DNA from: Rhyzopertha dominica
Lineage: Eukaryota; Arthropoda; Insecta; Coleoptera; Bostrichidae
Direction: 5' to 3'
DNA: 64,000 nt
Assembly: GCA_025024175.1 (NCBI GenBank)
Contig: QCXZ01000064.1
Coordinates: forward strand, 50,613,325-50,677,324
Shown here: positions 23,143 through 35,092 of the stretch, in pieces
Layout of the letters: every line of letters starts with the position of its first letter
Position numbering within the stretch: the first letter of the stretch is position 1
The notes under the pieces: model-generated
What the model was told of the DNA's origin: nothing
The model's database searches: none
What the model saw: only the letters and a program-made list of their open reading frames with translations
Made by a program: the position numbers and the translations under genes

Positions 23143-24809
23143 TAGGCAAACGGAGATTATGAAGAGAAATAAAACAATTTGCGCTCAGCTTTAACACTTT
23201 CACTGACACGCAACTGGCCACGATCACTATATCCAAACCACGCACTACTTGTGCGGAAAACAGGAAATACTAGGTCCTTTCCCCTTTCATCCCCTGTAAA
23301 ATGCGAGTCCCATCAAGCAATTCCGTTCACATGTTCAAATAAAAGTGTTACTTAACCTTCACAAGCGGCCCGAAATTTATGTGGCTGTTTACGAACCGGT
23401 GCGCGGGCATTCTTCCAACATCCACACAAACATCTTCCCCATTCAATCCGCTCGGGATTCAACTCTCCACGAAATCATTTGCACAAGTAGTAACGACGAG
23501 TTACGCAACAATTTAAGCGAACATGCATGTCGTACAACGATAAATCTTCACTGCCTACCTTCGTACAATCCCATATCAATGTCAAGATCAATCTTGGAGA
23601 CCTTTTCCTCCCCGGCGCTAGAAGACTTCTGTTTTCCTTTCAACCGACACCACACTCGATGTCCTCACTCGCGATTGTCACAAAAAACTCTTATGCACAG
23701 TCATCCAGCCAATCCCGAGGATTGCTCAGTGTGCTCTGAGCGGCTTGCGAAGGTAGACACTGCGGTTGAGCAGCTCGCTCCGCTGACCGAATAAAAATGG
23801 AAAGTAATATTGATGCCGGTGGAATATAACTACCTATCGTGGCACGAGCATTATCTTATTTATAGAGCTCTGCGGCAGGATGGCACGGTGACACGGGTAC
23901 TTCAAGTTATCATGGACGCTATCAGTGTAGCATCTTCGACTGTACAATTTGAACTAATAGCTACAAGTTGCGTCACTTGGATAGCCAGTGCCTGTCAGGA
24001 TCGCGAACGAGCGAAAAACTAAACCCTATAGAACAATACCGGAGATGGAATCATTTTTAAGGCCGTTCCTTGGCTCCAAACATTTGATTTTTGTGTAAAC
24101 AGGAATACATAAGTAACCCGGAATTTTTAACTCGAAAACACTTGCTCTTATGAACACTTGTTATGAATCGTTTTCTTGTGAAAGTTTGTACAAAAACATC
24201 TTATTAAAATCATGCAAGCTGATATCCGCATCCCAACAAAATGTCATTTACTTTTTTGTCTTTTATTCTATGACATATTTCCTCGACTAGCGTGAAAATT
24301 GTGGGTTTGTTAATGCTGGGTATTCCCAGTTGTCCCAGCTGACCAGTCTCACTTCCACAAATTTACATTTATTGCTGTTTGTCTTCGTCCACAAACCGTT
24401 CCAGTGTGGTATTGAAGTTATGATACCATTTAGAAATCAAAAGTACACCATCAGGTTTTGACCAGAGCTTAAAATGAGCATCTTATGAACTTCTATGGTC
24501 ACTTTAATGAAAACTGTCGTTCCTGCTTTAACTACTTTTCCCAGTAAAATGACAACCGCTTTCCTGTCATTTGTTTTTTCTCTGCTATTTCAAAAGTTAA
24601 TCTTTTTCTTCAACATGTTCCCTGAATGGAAAATATAGAAGAAGCTTGTTCTTAAGAGCCATAGCAAGTGCATGGCAGGAACTTTATTCTCAGACCCAAA
24701 CGAAAGTGGGATATCTAAATGGCTCGAATAATGTCATAGTCCTTCCATTGTCTTTATGCACGCATTTTGCAAAACTTTCGATCACAATATGCGGTATCCA
24801 CTTTAACCT
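23143..24809. other. Less AT-rich intron region, no gene recognised
   Basis: From about 23190 to 24030 the sequence is clearly richer in GC and CpG than the rest of the intron. It holds a plus-strand frame of 149 codons (23345-23794) with no known motif. A TATAAATA lies on the minus strand near 23860, and minus-strand AAG/GTAGGC near 23560 could act as a donor. An alternative Hnf4 promoter and first exon, or an unrecognised mobile element, are both possible. The rest is featureless. Confidence 0.3.
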
Positions 24810-25345
24810 AAATCCAAGTGTTTAAATGGTTTAAGGGGGCCGAATGGTCGAAATTTGCCGTAATCGAGGCATCCAAAAACTTCAATAACATTGACCTAAT
24901 AAAGGAATTTATTATTGCCGGCAGAAGAATTTCTGTCCTTAAAATGTGGTGTCTGCTGAGCTTCTTAGACGACACGAAGATGAATATTATGTACATATTT
25001 ATAAGGTATTCACTGCGACGAATATCAAGAGTGGCACCATTCAACCTCCATAAAACGGAAAAGGCGAAGATTGTGCCCTCAGCTGGTAAAGTAATGGTCA
25101 CCGTCTTTTGCGGCAATGAAAAAATAGGCATTATAGTTGGTTCAAGTTTCGAAACCATGATGATGTTATCGCGTTTGTTTGTGACAAAAGTGTTATTATG
25201 TAACTCCCATAACGATGACAAAACTGCATAGACTTCGAATCCTCGCAGTACAATCAAAAAACAGCATGAAGAACTGCAGTCATAGAAAAAAATTCATTTA
25301 CGCTCAAGAAATAATAGTAAATCTGTATCAGGGTTTCATCAAAAA
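24810..25345 (+). pseudogene. Decayed mariner transposase fragment
   Basis: The plus frame 24818-25231 contains KTEKAKIVPSAGKVMVTVF, a good match to the PKKAK..PSAGKVM.TVFWD block of irritans/mellifera-type mariners. It ends in KVLLCNSHNDDKTA, where KVLLHHDNAPAH is expected. After a frame change, MTKLHRLRILAVQ and HRKKFIYAQEIIVNL correspond to the following KLHELRFE.L and GGKRF.SNEEVI segments. The YSPDLAP block with the third Asp is deleted. No inverted repeats were found. The long minus-strand frame over the same bases is a shadow. Confidence 0.6.
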
Positions 25346-25348
25346 GAT

Positions 25349-25609
25349 TTATTTATGTGTACAAACACCATACGAACAAAAATTTCTACAGGCAGGATCG
25401 CAGACAACAAATTCTACATGTTTTCTAAAGGACAGTGTAAGATCAAAGATTACTCCCAGGTCACTTACACATACTACAAAACATAAATTAACATAATTAC
25501 GATTATATATTCGAATGTAACAGGTACTTTTTTCCCTATAGAAGCACCCTTCTGAAAACAGCCACTCTGCTCCTGAATAATAGACAGAGCTTACATGCAT
25601 TATTACCAT
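25349..25609 (-). pseudogene. LINE reverse transcriptase scrap (jockey/CR1-like)
   Basis: The minus frame contains VSDLGVIFDLTLSFRKHVEF, matching the VKDLGVIFD..L.F..HI block found just after the RT palm in jockey and CR1-type LINEs. It covers only part of the domain and has no catalytic motif. It abuts the mariner relic in the opposite orientation, consistent with independent insertions. Confidence 0.55.
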
Positions 25610-28600
25610 AAGCTCATCTGCAATTTAAGCCTCAGATATTTTTGGGATATAAGACAATATTAAAATACCTCTATAGAGCAAATCGATACCATCTTTGGTT
25701 TTAAATATTGAAAACATGAAAGACGACTTCCAAATGTGAGGATATATACCACTCGAAAGTCTGCAAAGGTTTACAGCAAACTAAAAAGCACACAGTTTCA
25801 ATGCTCCACTTGTTTGCTCCTGGAACACCTTCACCTTCCAACTGGTATCAAGTTTANCGATTAANGCNGCATATGTTTAGTCACAAATGTAGTTACGAGT
25901 AAAAAGGTTGACACAANAGATGCGCAAAATTCAAGGAAAGCTTATATGTTAATGTGGTAAAGGGCAACATATATTTCTCCCNTGATGAAACTTCGTTCAA
26001 TACACATCATATTTAAAAAATATGCTGCAGGTGGAACAGTTAACTGACGTATGTATATACGTCAATCCTTAATTGAACATTTAATTGTTGTTTAAACACA
26101 CCTCCCTTTGCGGTTAGCAAATTATCATTCTACATACATCCAATGCACAAGATAAAGGTGCATGCAAAGACATTTCCAGAATATTCATTCGTTCAATTCC
26201 AAGNTTCAANTGAAGAAGTCGTTTTGACTTTAANCTTTATTATTTCATATCGTGTAAAGCAACCAGTAATAAACCANCAGAAGTGTGAGTGATGTGTATT
26301 CATCATATCATCATCAATATAATGCATTTGAATCATCATTGTGTAAGACTTGGTTTATCAAACAGTTATTGNCGCTTATACATCCTAAAAGAGTGATAAT
26401 AATGAATAACGCATAGTAAANCAAACCAAGTAAAATATCTCTTTACCNCCTAACAGAGGCACCAGAAAGACCTATCAAAAACCTGACGACATAAAATTCA
26501 TTTTAGTGCTTAAAAATTGTTTACATTGTTATGAAAAACACGTTTGGTAATAATCATCGTTCGGAATACACAGATATGCATGCCTCTAAACTTCAAAAAT
26601 TATACATAGTTGTAACGTAATATCGAATTTTTTGTATACACAACTTAAAATACTGATATTATTTTTATATTCGCGCTAGTTTTCCATGCACATTTTATTT
26701 TGCTCCAGTAAAACAATACCTGAAGATAAATGTCGCTAACAAAGTATTTGCACTCAGGTAATCAAGTTCTGCGCTCATTAGGGTAGCATTATTCTACTTT
26801 CACAGTTTTACGTTAATGTGTATGTTAAACATGCAAATGAGGTTTTTAGACTTGCTACGGACCAAACGCAGACAGTTATTAAAAACCAACAACAGAACAA
26901 ATTTAAAATGCACAGCCAATAACACCAGTGACTGACTATTTTGCTGTGTCATACACACAATACTTATTCGAACAGTTTCCACAATGCACATTCTACCACG
27001 CTACCGAAGTACTTGACGGTGTTTTTAGGTTCATAACAACTGCAGCTATTTAATAGGTAAATATTAGTTCATATTACATAATGGAGATGGTAATTTACAA
27101 AAGTGCCCCACGAGAATAGGGTACAACTTTAGAACTATATTAAAATGCGATTAATGTAAACTACTTGAACTACATTTAACTTCGGTTCGTGAGTACTGCG
27201 AATTTCAAGCATATTAATAGCACTTTCGTTGGTTTCAAACAAGCAACTTCAAGGCAATCCACCGAATCAGGTGGACTCCCTTGTACACTTTGTGTTATCT
27301 ATCCAAATCACAGTAGTAGCATTACATTAAAACTAGCCAATGTAAATGACCCCAAATGAAGCCACTTGAGAAACTAGATCAAGGTCAAATACTCAATTGT
27401 GTCACCGTAAAACTCTCATTTTACATTATAACCTGATGCGAAGCGTTGTAACCTTTCATTTCACTTGGCGTTCAATTTCTTTTGGCGACGAGTATATATA
27501 TATATATCTCAATTTGAGGACGTCATATTTTTTACTTCGTCAGTGAAGACTTAATCAAACAATATTAACTACGGTATTATATAGATGAAATTTCAAATCT
27601 AAAGATCAAACCTAAAATTCAAAAAATTATGTAGTTTGCGATATATAAGCACATTGTAGTTTGATAATAAATATCTCATACTGTGTATAACAGTAAACAG
27701 CCTGTTTCGAATGCACACAGCCCAAGATAAAGTTATATTCTGCACTAAACCAGGCTTATGCGATTTTGTTTCCTTCAAAGCGATAATAAATTAAATAATC
27801 TCTGGGCATTAGTTACTCATTGAGCATGACGCACACACAGTAGTGCAGACTCACGCTGACCCAGCAAGCCAAAAAGCAAGGGTAAAAGTAACGGCAGCTA
27901 AATTCGTTTAACTATAAAACTTCTTTCGTTTCACATACCACGGAGCATTAATAATTATGAGTTTTTCTCGAGTTCTTTACAAATGTCTACAGCAATGAGC
28001 TGCTGTGTCTATATTGTTAGATAAAATAAAATTACTTTTTCTGCTGTATAAGTAGAGAAAACTTCCTCGCCCCAGGATGGAATTCCAACTCAGTGTGCTT
28101 CTTAAAAAGATGCAGTGGCGTAGGTTTTCCTATATGGTAGTATAAACTCTTTTGAACAGTACAAATTTCAAGCCAATGTCATTTCAGAGACAGAGACAGA
28201 TTCTTTGCAAGCGCCCATCAAAATTATTTTAGACGCAGTCGGTAAGCTGACGCTTGCGCTAGTCTGTCCAGTCGATAATATCAGTTGTCCATGTCAATTA
28301 TTATGAGTACGTACGTGAATAATTAAACTGACTAAAGATAAAAAACTTTGGACCACTTGACAAATACGCTTGTCGTAATTATGATATAATGCGCTTACCG
28401 GGTTGTTTAATAAGCCTCTGATATACTTCATAAAGACTTTCTAGCGAGCAACGAATATCTTTTTATGCGAGGNATCCGCGCAAAAGTAAGATATGCTAAT
28501 TTTAGGGAACGAGCAAACAATTTGGTGGAGGAGCAAACTCAATCCATCTTCCAGAGTATCTGTTGTTAAGGTAGATTATTTCAACTGTCTGAATTCGAGA

Positions 28601-29163
28601 GCATTCTCCAACAGATTATTCATTTTTATTGATAAAATTTGCATATCTTGAGGACTCTATGCACTGGTTACAAGCATACCTACGTCATCAAACATGTCCA
28701 GTCGTAGATGCAAAGTGGGTAGGGTTATCACTCTTTCTACAATGTTTACTTTAGCAAGAGACAGAACCAGTCATTAAAACTTTTGAAATGGAATTAAAAT
28801 TGGAAAAAGCAGATCATTATGTCAGGATCAATCGAGGATTTCTCGATAGTTCTCTGATTGGTTGGAAAATGTGTTGGTCTTTACATTAGCAAAAGTAATC
28901 GACATCAATATCAAATTTATTCCTTCACTGACCTGACTTTTGATGTAATAGACTTTAGAGATTTGAGTCTTTTGGTAACATCTGGTATGCATCTGTTTGC
29001 AAAAGCTGCAATTATAAACTATTTTAACTTACAATAACTTCAATGTGTATCGTTTGTAAACTCTATAAAACATATAAATCTTATGAAAGATTTCTACCTC
29101 AAAATAGAAGTCATGCCTGGTAGACGAATTTCTGATTATTAAAACTGAACAAATGTTATTAAA

Positions 29164-29164
<1 letters not shown>

Positions 29165-29211
<47 letters not shown>
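29165..29211. repeat. AAT microsatellite
   Basis: About fifteen uninterrupted copies of AAT. Confidence 0.95.
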
Positions 29212-29216
<5 letters not shown>

Positions 29217-29923
29217 CACACCCATGGCGATCTAGTAAAAGCCAGAGCTAGAATGATTTAATGAAGATAGATTTGCCATTTTGTAGGCCCAACTCAACGA
29301 CGTATTAGATTTCGGTTTTTCTTCAAAAAGTTGATGGCTGACTATAGACACCTTAAGGAAACAGAATTCTCGCTTTCTCAAATCCTTTTTTTCCTGATGT
29401 TGCGGGATTTTAAATATAAACTTTGCACATAATTTTGTGCTATTAACTACAACTACCATTGTCTATTGCCTCATAAAGTCGGCTATTTTTAATTTTCCAA
29501 CGATTCGGCATAAAAAAGTTATGGTCAATCTTCTGTATTATTCGATTATTTCTAACAGTTGTATAAACTCTAGCAATAAAGGAGTGCTAAAGTCCAAATT
29601 AAAAGAGTATATTGAAGTAACCGTGTATGCCATCTTCANATTTNTGTATTTTATTCATATTGCCTCTCAAAATGTTTAGTTTATATTTCGTATCGGTTTT
29701 GGGAATGGAACATATTTGCGACGTTCGAGGGGGTAGGTTCTTAAGTGGACGAGAAACAAATGCGCTTCAGCTTCAGTGTGTTCCTTCAACTATTCACAGG
29801 TTAGTACTGTTTCAATTTTTAATTTTTATTGTTTGTGTCCCCTTTCAATCACATTATGTAATTATTTTTAAACAAGCACCATTGTCATCCAATCAACGCA
29901 GTTGTTTAACTTAAACTGTTCTG

Positions 29924-29945
29924 TTAATTAATTAATTAATTAATT
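29924..29945. repeat. TTAA short tandem repeat
   Basis: Five to six tandem TTAA units. A second patch of the same kind lies near 62484-62500. Confidence 0.9.
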
Positions 29946-31594
29946 AGGATACATGTTGTATTTAGAGTGAAGGGTAACATTGCAAGCTATGCTGATGAAT
30001 TGCTCTAGCTCTAGAATTGGCAGTTCATTCATTGTTTTAAATAACAATTTTCAGCAGCATTGCTACAATTTGTTAACCCTCCAAATTTGATCTTGTTCAG
30101 CAATAAATTAGTTGTTTTACGATTGTTTCGTATTATTTATGATTACATCCAATCTCCCTATTTACGTGAGTAACCAGTGCATCGAAGGTACGTTTAATTA
30201 AAATAACACAACGTAGGTAAGTACTAGAAGATCACATTTCAATCTAAATATCTACGATCCTGGGTATGTTACATTACAATATGAAACTTCACAAATAAAC
30301 GTTAGCATGTGTAAACGATCATCTTCATGATGTTAAATAGCTATTTTTTATTTATATCCAAATCAAGCTGCACACATCAATTGTTAAAAAAACTGAAACA
30401 CTTTATATTATGATGAGCTTAAAGACGTGTACTGTATCCTTTTGTTTGCAAATAGCGTATGGGTTCGATAATTGCAACTTCAACATATGAGGGACACTGC
30501 ATGTAAGTAATTCTAGCTAAGAGGTCAGGGTAGTGCAATTTGTTGTTAAAACAACAGGTCGTCAAGAGCACGACGATTAGGCAAGCTAGGTAATTCAAAT
30601 TTTTACGAAGTGAATATTTATCGCTTGTGTTTATTGAAGCCTTATACTCGTATATAAGTAAAATAAAAAAATTGTTTGGTACATTCAGGCCAATAACATA
30701 AATTTGATGTGGGTATTACCAGTAACACATGTAAACATTATTCTATACAAGTGAAAATGAAAGGATTTATGTGTCATTGTTTAATTGTTTTAATAACTGA
30801 TTACTGCGGCATTTCCATAAAGTAAGCAAATTCACTTAATCACAATAATATTATATTGTGTTTATCTACTTTATTTCCAAGTATCTGAAGTCACAGATGG
30901 GTTTTGATGATCGACATGAATTAACCATTAAAAACCAAATAAAAACTTAATATTTATCAACCAATTTAACCACATGATAAAACCTTAGTGTCCCAATAGA
31001 ATGAATAATCATCGTAGAAACCATGCATTGTTAAGTCTTTAATCAGATAGAATTTTTTAGTTAGTTATGTTGCTTTAGATTTTAAAATCAGTCATATATC
31101 TGCAATAAAATATCGTTTCCAGTAAGTGTTTAAAAGATTATTTTTAAATAATATTGTACCTACATAATATCAAGAGTTTACAACAACTTCAAAATTACTC
31201 GATGTTCAGGAAATTGTGCGTTATTTCCAACGTAAACAAAGGGAATACCTACTGTTACTAAACAAAAACACCAGCCGCATTTTCCTCCTAGTTTTATTCT
31301 CTCTAAATTACTCCTTGAAATTCTACTTCTATTCCTTCCTACCTTCTTTATATAATTTACTATAGCAACGATTACGGGAGCCAAAGAAGGTCCTGTAAAC
31401 TGCACTCCTAGGAGATGTCTGCACTATCTTCTTTAACACTGCCAGTTCAATATTAATCATATTTTTCATTAAATGAATACAATTTATAATGATTATAAAC
31501 GCGCAAATGAATTATCAGCCATAGACACTGGGTTATTCAAAAGTTTGGATAACAGGTTTATATCTGTAAATATGAACTTTACAGCAAAATGTCC

Positions 31595-31860
31595 GTAAGA
31601 AAAGACAAACGGTCCTCGTATACATAACTTTTTTAAATATGTGTTTTTTCAAATAACTCGAAAAGTATTAACTTAACAAAAAAATTACAAGAATGCTTTC
31701 CGATCAGAAATTTGATTCCCTATAAAATACCAAAATTTAAAAAAAAAATCGTGCAAACGGGGACCAAAATACGTTTTTTGGAAATATTTCGAAAATGTCA
31801 AAATTTTAGATAAATTTTCTAAGACACTTTTTGTGAGAAATTTTATTTAAATTAAATCAG
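31595..31860 (+). repeat. Truncated third copy of the 850-bp repeat
   Basis: This segment aligns by eye with the left-central part of the repeat at 49766-50617. Shared blocks include ATTAACTTAACAAAAAAATT, GGAAATATTTCGAAAATGTC and AAATTTTCTAAGACACTTTT, in the same order. Neither terminus is present. Confidence 0.8.
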
Positions 31861-33170
31861 TAAATACTCTTATAACAAAAGTGCTGCTTCTGTCACGCAC
31901 GCAATGATTTTCAGTTTCATTAAGGTTTTTAATATTTTTAGTCTTTTCATTTAAAATAATTTTTTTCCAATTTTCAATCATTTTATATTTTATTTATATT
32001 TCTACTATGTTTAAGAAAAATATCAAATATAAAGTAGTAATTTGTGCTGTATAATATCCAAAAACCTCGGAAAATTAAGGTCCTGGTCGAATTTTGGCAT
32101 GTCCGCTGGATTCCTATCTCACGCAGGCTAATAAAACGCATCCGCGGTGATTTAATTGAAGCACTGTAGAGGGTAGAACGACCTTGGTTGCTTGCCAAAA
32201 ACCTTGTTAAAAATTAGACAAATGTCGAAATCTTTGACCGACTGTGCACCAAATGCCCGTGTGAAAAGCTTGCAAGCCTGTGATTCAAAACTGTTACTAG
32301 TCGCGTGGCTAGAAAATATCAGACAACGATGCGCTGTCATCCTGCCAACCGTTTACCGAGAAATACAAAAAATATTTACGGCATGTTTTCGTGCGTGGGG
32401 CATAAAAATCAGCGCCGTTAATAGCACGGTTTTGTTCGAGTAAAAGTGCACATGCAATGTGTTAACGATACTACTTTCGCTGCTTACATTCGCATCTGTT
32501 GTATAATAGGAAGATACGTGAGGCGAACATCTTTCAGACACCTCATTAACTTTTCCAGATCCATTACGTTATACCCATCAGGTGGAGGATTATGCACTAT
32601 TCAAATAGGATTAAGTGCTTTACGATTTTCTCATCCTTTTACATGCAGGTGAAAGCATCTAAGTAGACAGACGGTCTCTCATGCTACAAGGGCCAAGAAG
32701 ATAAAATGTTTTGAATGCTTTTGTATCAATTTTGTTTTTGGTCAAAACAACAGTTACCGAAACACAGACCGAATCAAACGGTAGATGTCTGCTTATGGTA
32801 AGTGGTCCCAGGTCTGTTAAACACCTCTTCGCAATAGGGTCGTCCCGCACATTAAAATTTGATAGTTTTAACCCATGCCTTTTATTACTTACATCATGAA
32901 TACTAGTGCCACGCATCTATTTTGCTTTCAGATTAATTTAACTCGTAACAAACGGCGGTAGAAAAATTACCCTGTTTCAAACATTTTCTTAAATCCGCCA
33001 ACAACTACGCAAAAGGTTNCTAANTTCCGTCATGCGCACTGTTACAGCTCCCTAGGTAACTAGGTGCTCAATGTTGTCAGTTTTGTAAATAGCTAGAGAA
33101 ATACAAATAATGCAATGGGAGTGAGAGAGAGAGAGGGTCGAAGGTATAAGTATAACCGTCAACGTCAATA
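31861..33170. other. No gene recognised
   Basis: From about 32090 to 32640 the sequence is less AT-rich and carries several overlapping frames of 60-85 codons on both strands, none with a known motif. An unrecognised mobile element is likely. Confidence 0.3.
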
Positions 33171-33266
33171 TTATAATGTAAACATAGGAATAGGAATAAC
33201 CTCTAACTGTTCATCAGCAGTAGTATTCTTACAACACGGAACAAAACACTTCTTAACGTAGGCCAT
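33171..33266 (-). pseudogene. THAP-like zinc finger fragment
   Basis: From the ATG at 33266, the 31-codon minus frame starts MAYVKKCFVPCCKNTTADEQ, closely resembling the start of a THAP domain (M..KKCFVPGCKNTT), a C2CH DNA-binding module found in P-element-type transposases and host THAP proteins. The usual Gly between the two zinc cysteines is Cys here. The frame stops before the expected Trp, Cys and His, so the domain is incomplete unless it is spliced. I saw no clear donor. A relic of a P-like element or a processed THAP gene is most likely. Confidence 0.45.
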
Positions 33267-34050
33267 TCTGACATTAAAAAAACAACAGATTACCCAAATA
33301 CTTCGACATCTTGCTCCACTACTTAATCTGACAAATATGAAACTCGAAAGTTTGACCAAACTATGTAAACAAAAACGCATGGCTTGAGTTGTTAGGGTTA
33401 TTCGTTACACATGAGACACATGCGGCACGTGCGAACGTGCGATGTTGTCAGCGGTACTTTACCGTTTTCTTCCTAACGACAGTCCTGACAGTTTCAAAAT
33501 TTATCATATCGTTGTCATACGAAAGTATACAAACTAAACATTATCAAGCTTCAAGCGTCATTTAATTCCTCATAATAAAAACATTCGTTCTAAAGCAGAT
33601 TCAATGGTTAAAGTGCTTTCGTATTTCAGCAAAAGGCCAGTGAATACGCTTATTATATTGAACTGTTCATTATAGAATAAACTGACTAAAGGATGATTTA
33701 AGTTATTTTCGCAAATACGCCTTAAGTTGACCTAGGTACCAATGTCACAATGCTAGTTTACGAGTACATTCCTCACGGTATCGCGAAAATTTGCCCACAT
33801 TGGCAACGCGAAGCAGCTCAAAAAAAATGTAAACAAATATTACTTACAATGCCGCTAGAGTACTGGCTATTATTGGTGTTTCTCGCTTTCGACAGCATGC
33901 GAACCTTTTACGTCATCTCCGTGGCGGAATATCGAGGCATTTGAAACGGATATTGAAAAATCCATACTTTCACATTTTTTGTCTTTGTCTTCAATTTTTA
34001 TGTACATCTTAAATGTAAAATAAAAAAAAATTGTCCCAACGTCCTATATG
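33267..34050. other. No gene seen
   Basis: Intron DNA. Nothing recognised. Confidence 0.35.
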
Positions 34051-34820
34051 ATAGTGGACATTGCGGGAGGATTTGACAATCTCTGGTGACCGTCATTGTT
34101 TAGTGAATTAAGAGAAATTGGGTGCCCTGGTGATGTATATGCATTGCTCAGGAACTACTGTCAAGATAGGTATGTACGCAGTGATGTGTTGTCCGGGTGG
34201 GATAGTTACAAGGCACATAACAAAGGGATAGATCTGTGGATCGATTTTTTGGGACATCGTTATGGACAAACTACTGAAACATTTAAATAGTAATGTGACA
34301 GTAGCAACAGCATATGCAGACGACCTTGCGATTATAAAAGAATGTAACTCAACAGCAGAGATGGCCAGGAAGCTAAACAGAGTATTAACAGGCGTAGTCA
34401 GCTGGTGCAAAGTAAATAACATGCGCGTAGAAGTGCAGAAAACTAGCTATGCACTAATGAAGGGAGCATTAAAGAGAGACCCGGAATAAAATTGAGAGAA
34501 GAAAGAATTAAAAGGAAGAAGACTAACCTGTACCTAACTATCGAAGTAGACGAAACACTAAATTTCCCCAGTCATGTGGGAAGGCAACAACAGTCATGAA
34601 AACAGTCAATACAAAATTCCCCGACAAAAATGTAGATGAATGCGATAATGACATCGATAGCGGAACATGCTGCAAAGGTATAGGCACATAGACTGTTGCT
34701 AGTGAAACCAAGATCCATTATGAGAAGAGTCCAAAGGGGGGTACTGATCCGGCTGGCTGGTGCCTTCTCAACAACGTCTTTCGTCTTTCCAGCAGGAAAA
34801 GGACAGCGAAGTACTGGGTG
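34051..34820 (+). pseudogene. Decayed R1-like LINE reverse transcriptase
   Basis: The frame from 34051 reads IVDIAGGFDNLW, then a stop in place of a Trp codon, then PSLFSELREIGCPGDVYALL. This is the VDI.GAFDN.WW..LL..LRE.GCP block of R1-clade LINEs. After a frame change, ICGSIFWDIVMDKLLKHL and TAYADDLAIIKE (34262-34489) give the GPIFW and YADD catalytic motifs. Further on, YLTIEVDETLNFPSHV and RRVQRGVLIRLAGAF match the C-terminal RT and thumb. The nonsense codons and at least three frameshifts show a dead copy. The 5' part (Gag-like ORF and endonuclease) is missing. A GAA repeat (34934-34954) and the shared repeat at 35003 follow it. Confidence 0.8.
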
Positions 34821-35002
34821 AGGAAAAATGAGCCAGAGAAGGTAAGGGAGATCTTGGGTATACAGAGGCAACACCAAAAAATGAGATTACAACAGCCCTA
34901 GACAACGAGTGGCAAAGTGAGTGGCAAACATGCGAAGAAGAAGAAGAAGAAGAGAAGGGTGAGATGCATCATCACAAAAACAGATGAGAGGATAAAACTG
35001 TT

Positions 35003-35092
35003 TCAGAGCTACTTCTGAGGAAGACATCGACGTGAGTGTCGAAACATCAAGACCAAACAAGCAAAGAGGGAAGCACCCCGGAAAACAACATG
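35003..35092 (+). repeat. 90-bp shared repeat with hammerhead-like core, copy A
   Basis: About 90 bases from GAGCTACTTCTGAGGAAGAC to GGAAAACAACATGTCA recur at 58411-58499 with about ten differences. Inside it, CTGAGGA (35015-35021), one extra A, a perfect GACA/TGTC stem and GAAACATC (35041-35048) follow the order of a hammerhead core. It lies shortly after the R1-like relic. It is probably the conserved end of a retroelement. Confidence 0.7.

Larger units (their letters stand above)
25620..31594. other. No gene seen in 6 kb of intron
   Basis: AT-rich Hnf4 intron. It holds single Ns clustered at about 25857-26448, a TA run at 27493-27507, an AAT microsatellite at 29165-29211 and a TTAA run at 29924-29945. 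Open frames are short and unrecognised. Confidence 0.4.

Noticed and set aside
23345..23794. 149-codon plus frame as a gene
   Set aside because: The composition is unusual but the translation has no recognisable domain or signal, so it is kept only as a region of interest.
24808..25257. 149-codon minus-strand frame
   Set aside because: It overlaps the plus-strand mariner fragment, which has recognisable PSAGKVM and KLHRLR segments. The minus reading has no motif.
25611..25640. CTCATCTGCAATTTAAG resembling the flank of the 61.4-kb ribozyme
   Set aside because: The similarity is under 20 bases, lacks the CTGATGA core and has no stem II. It is probably coincidence.
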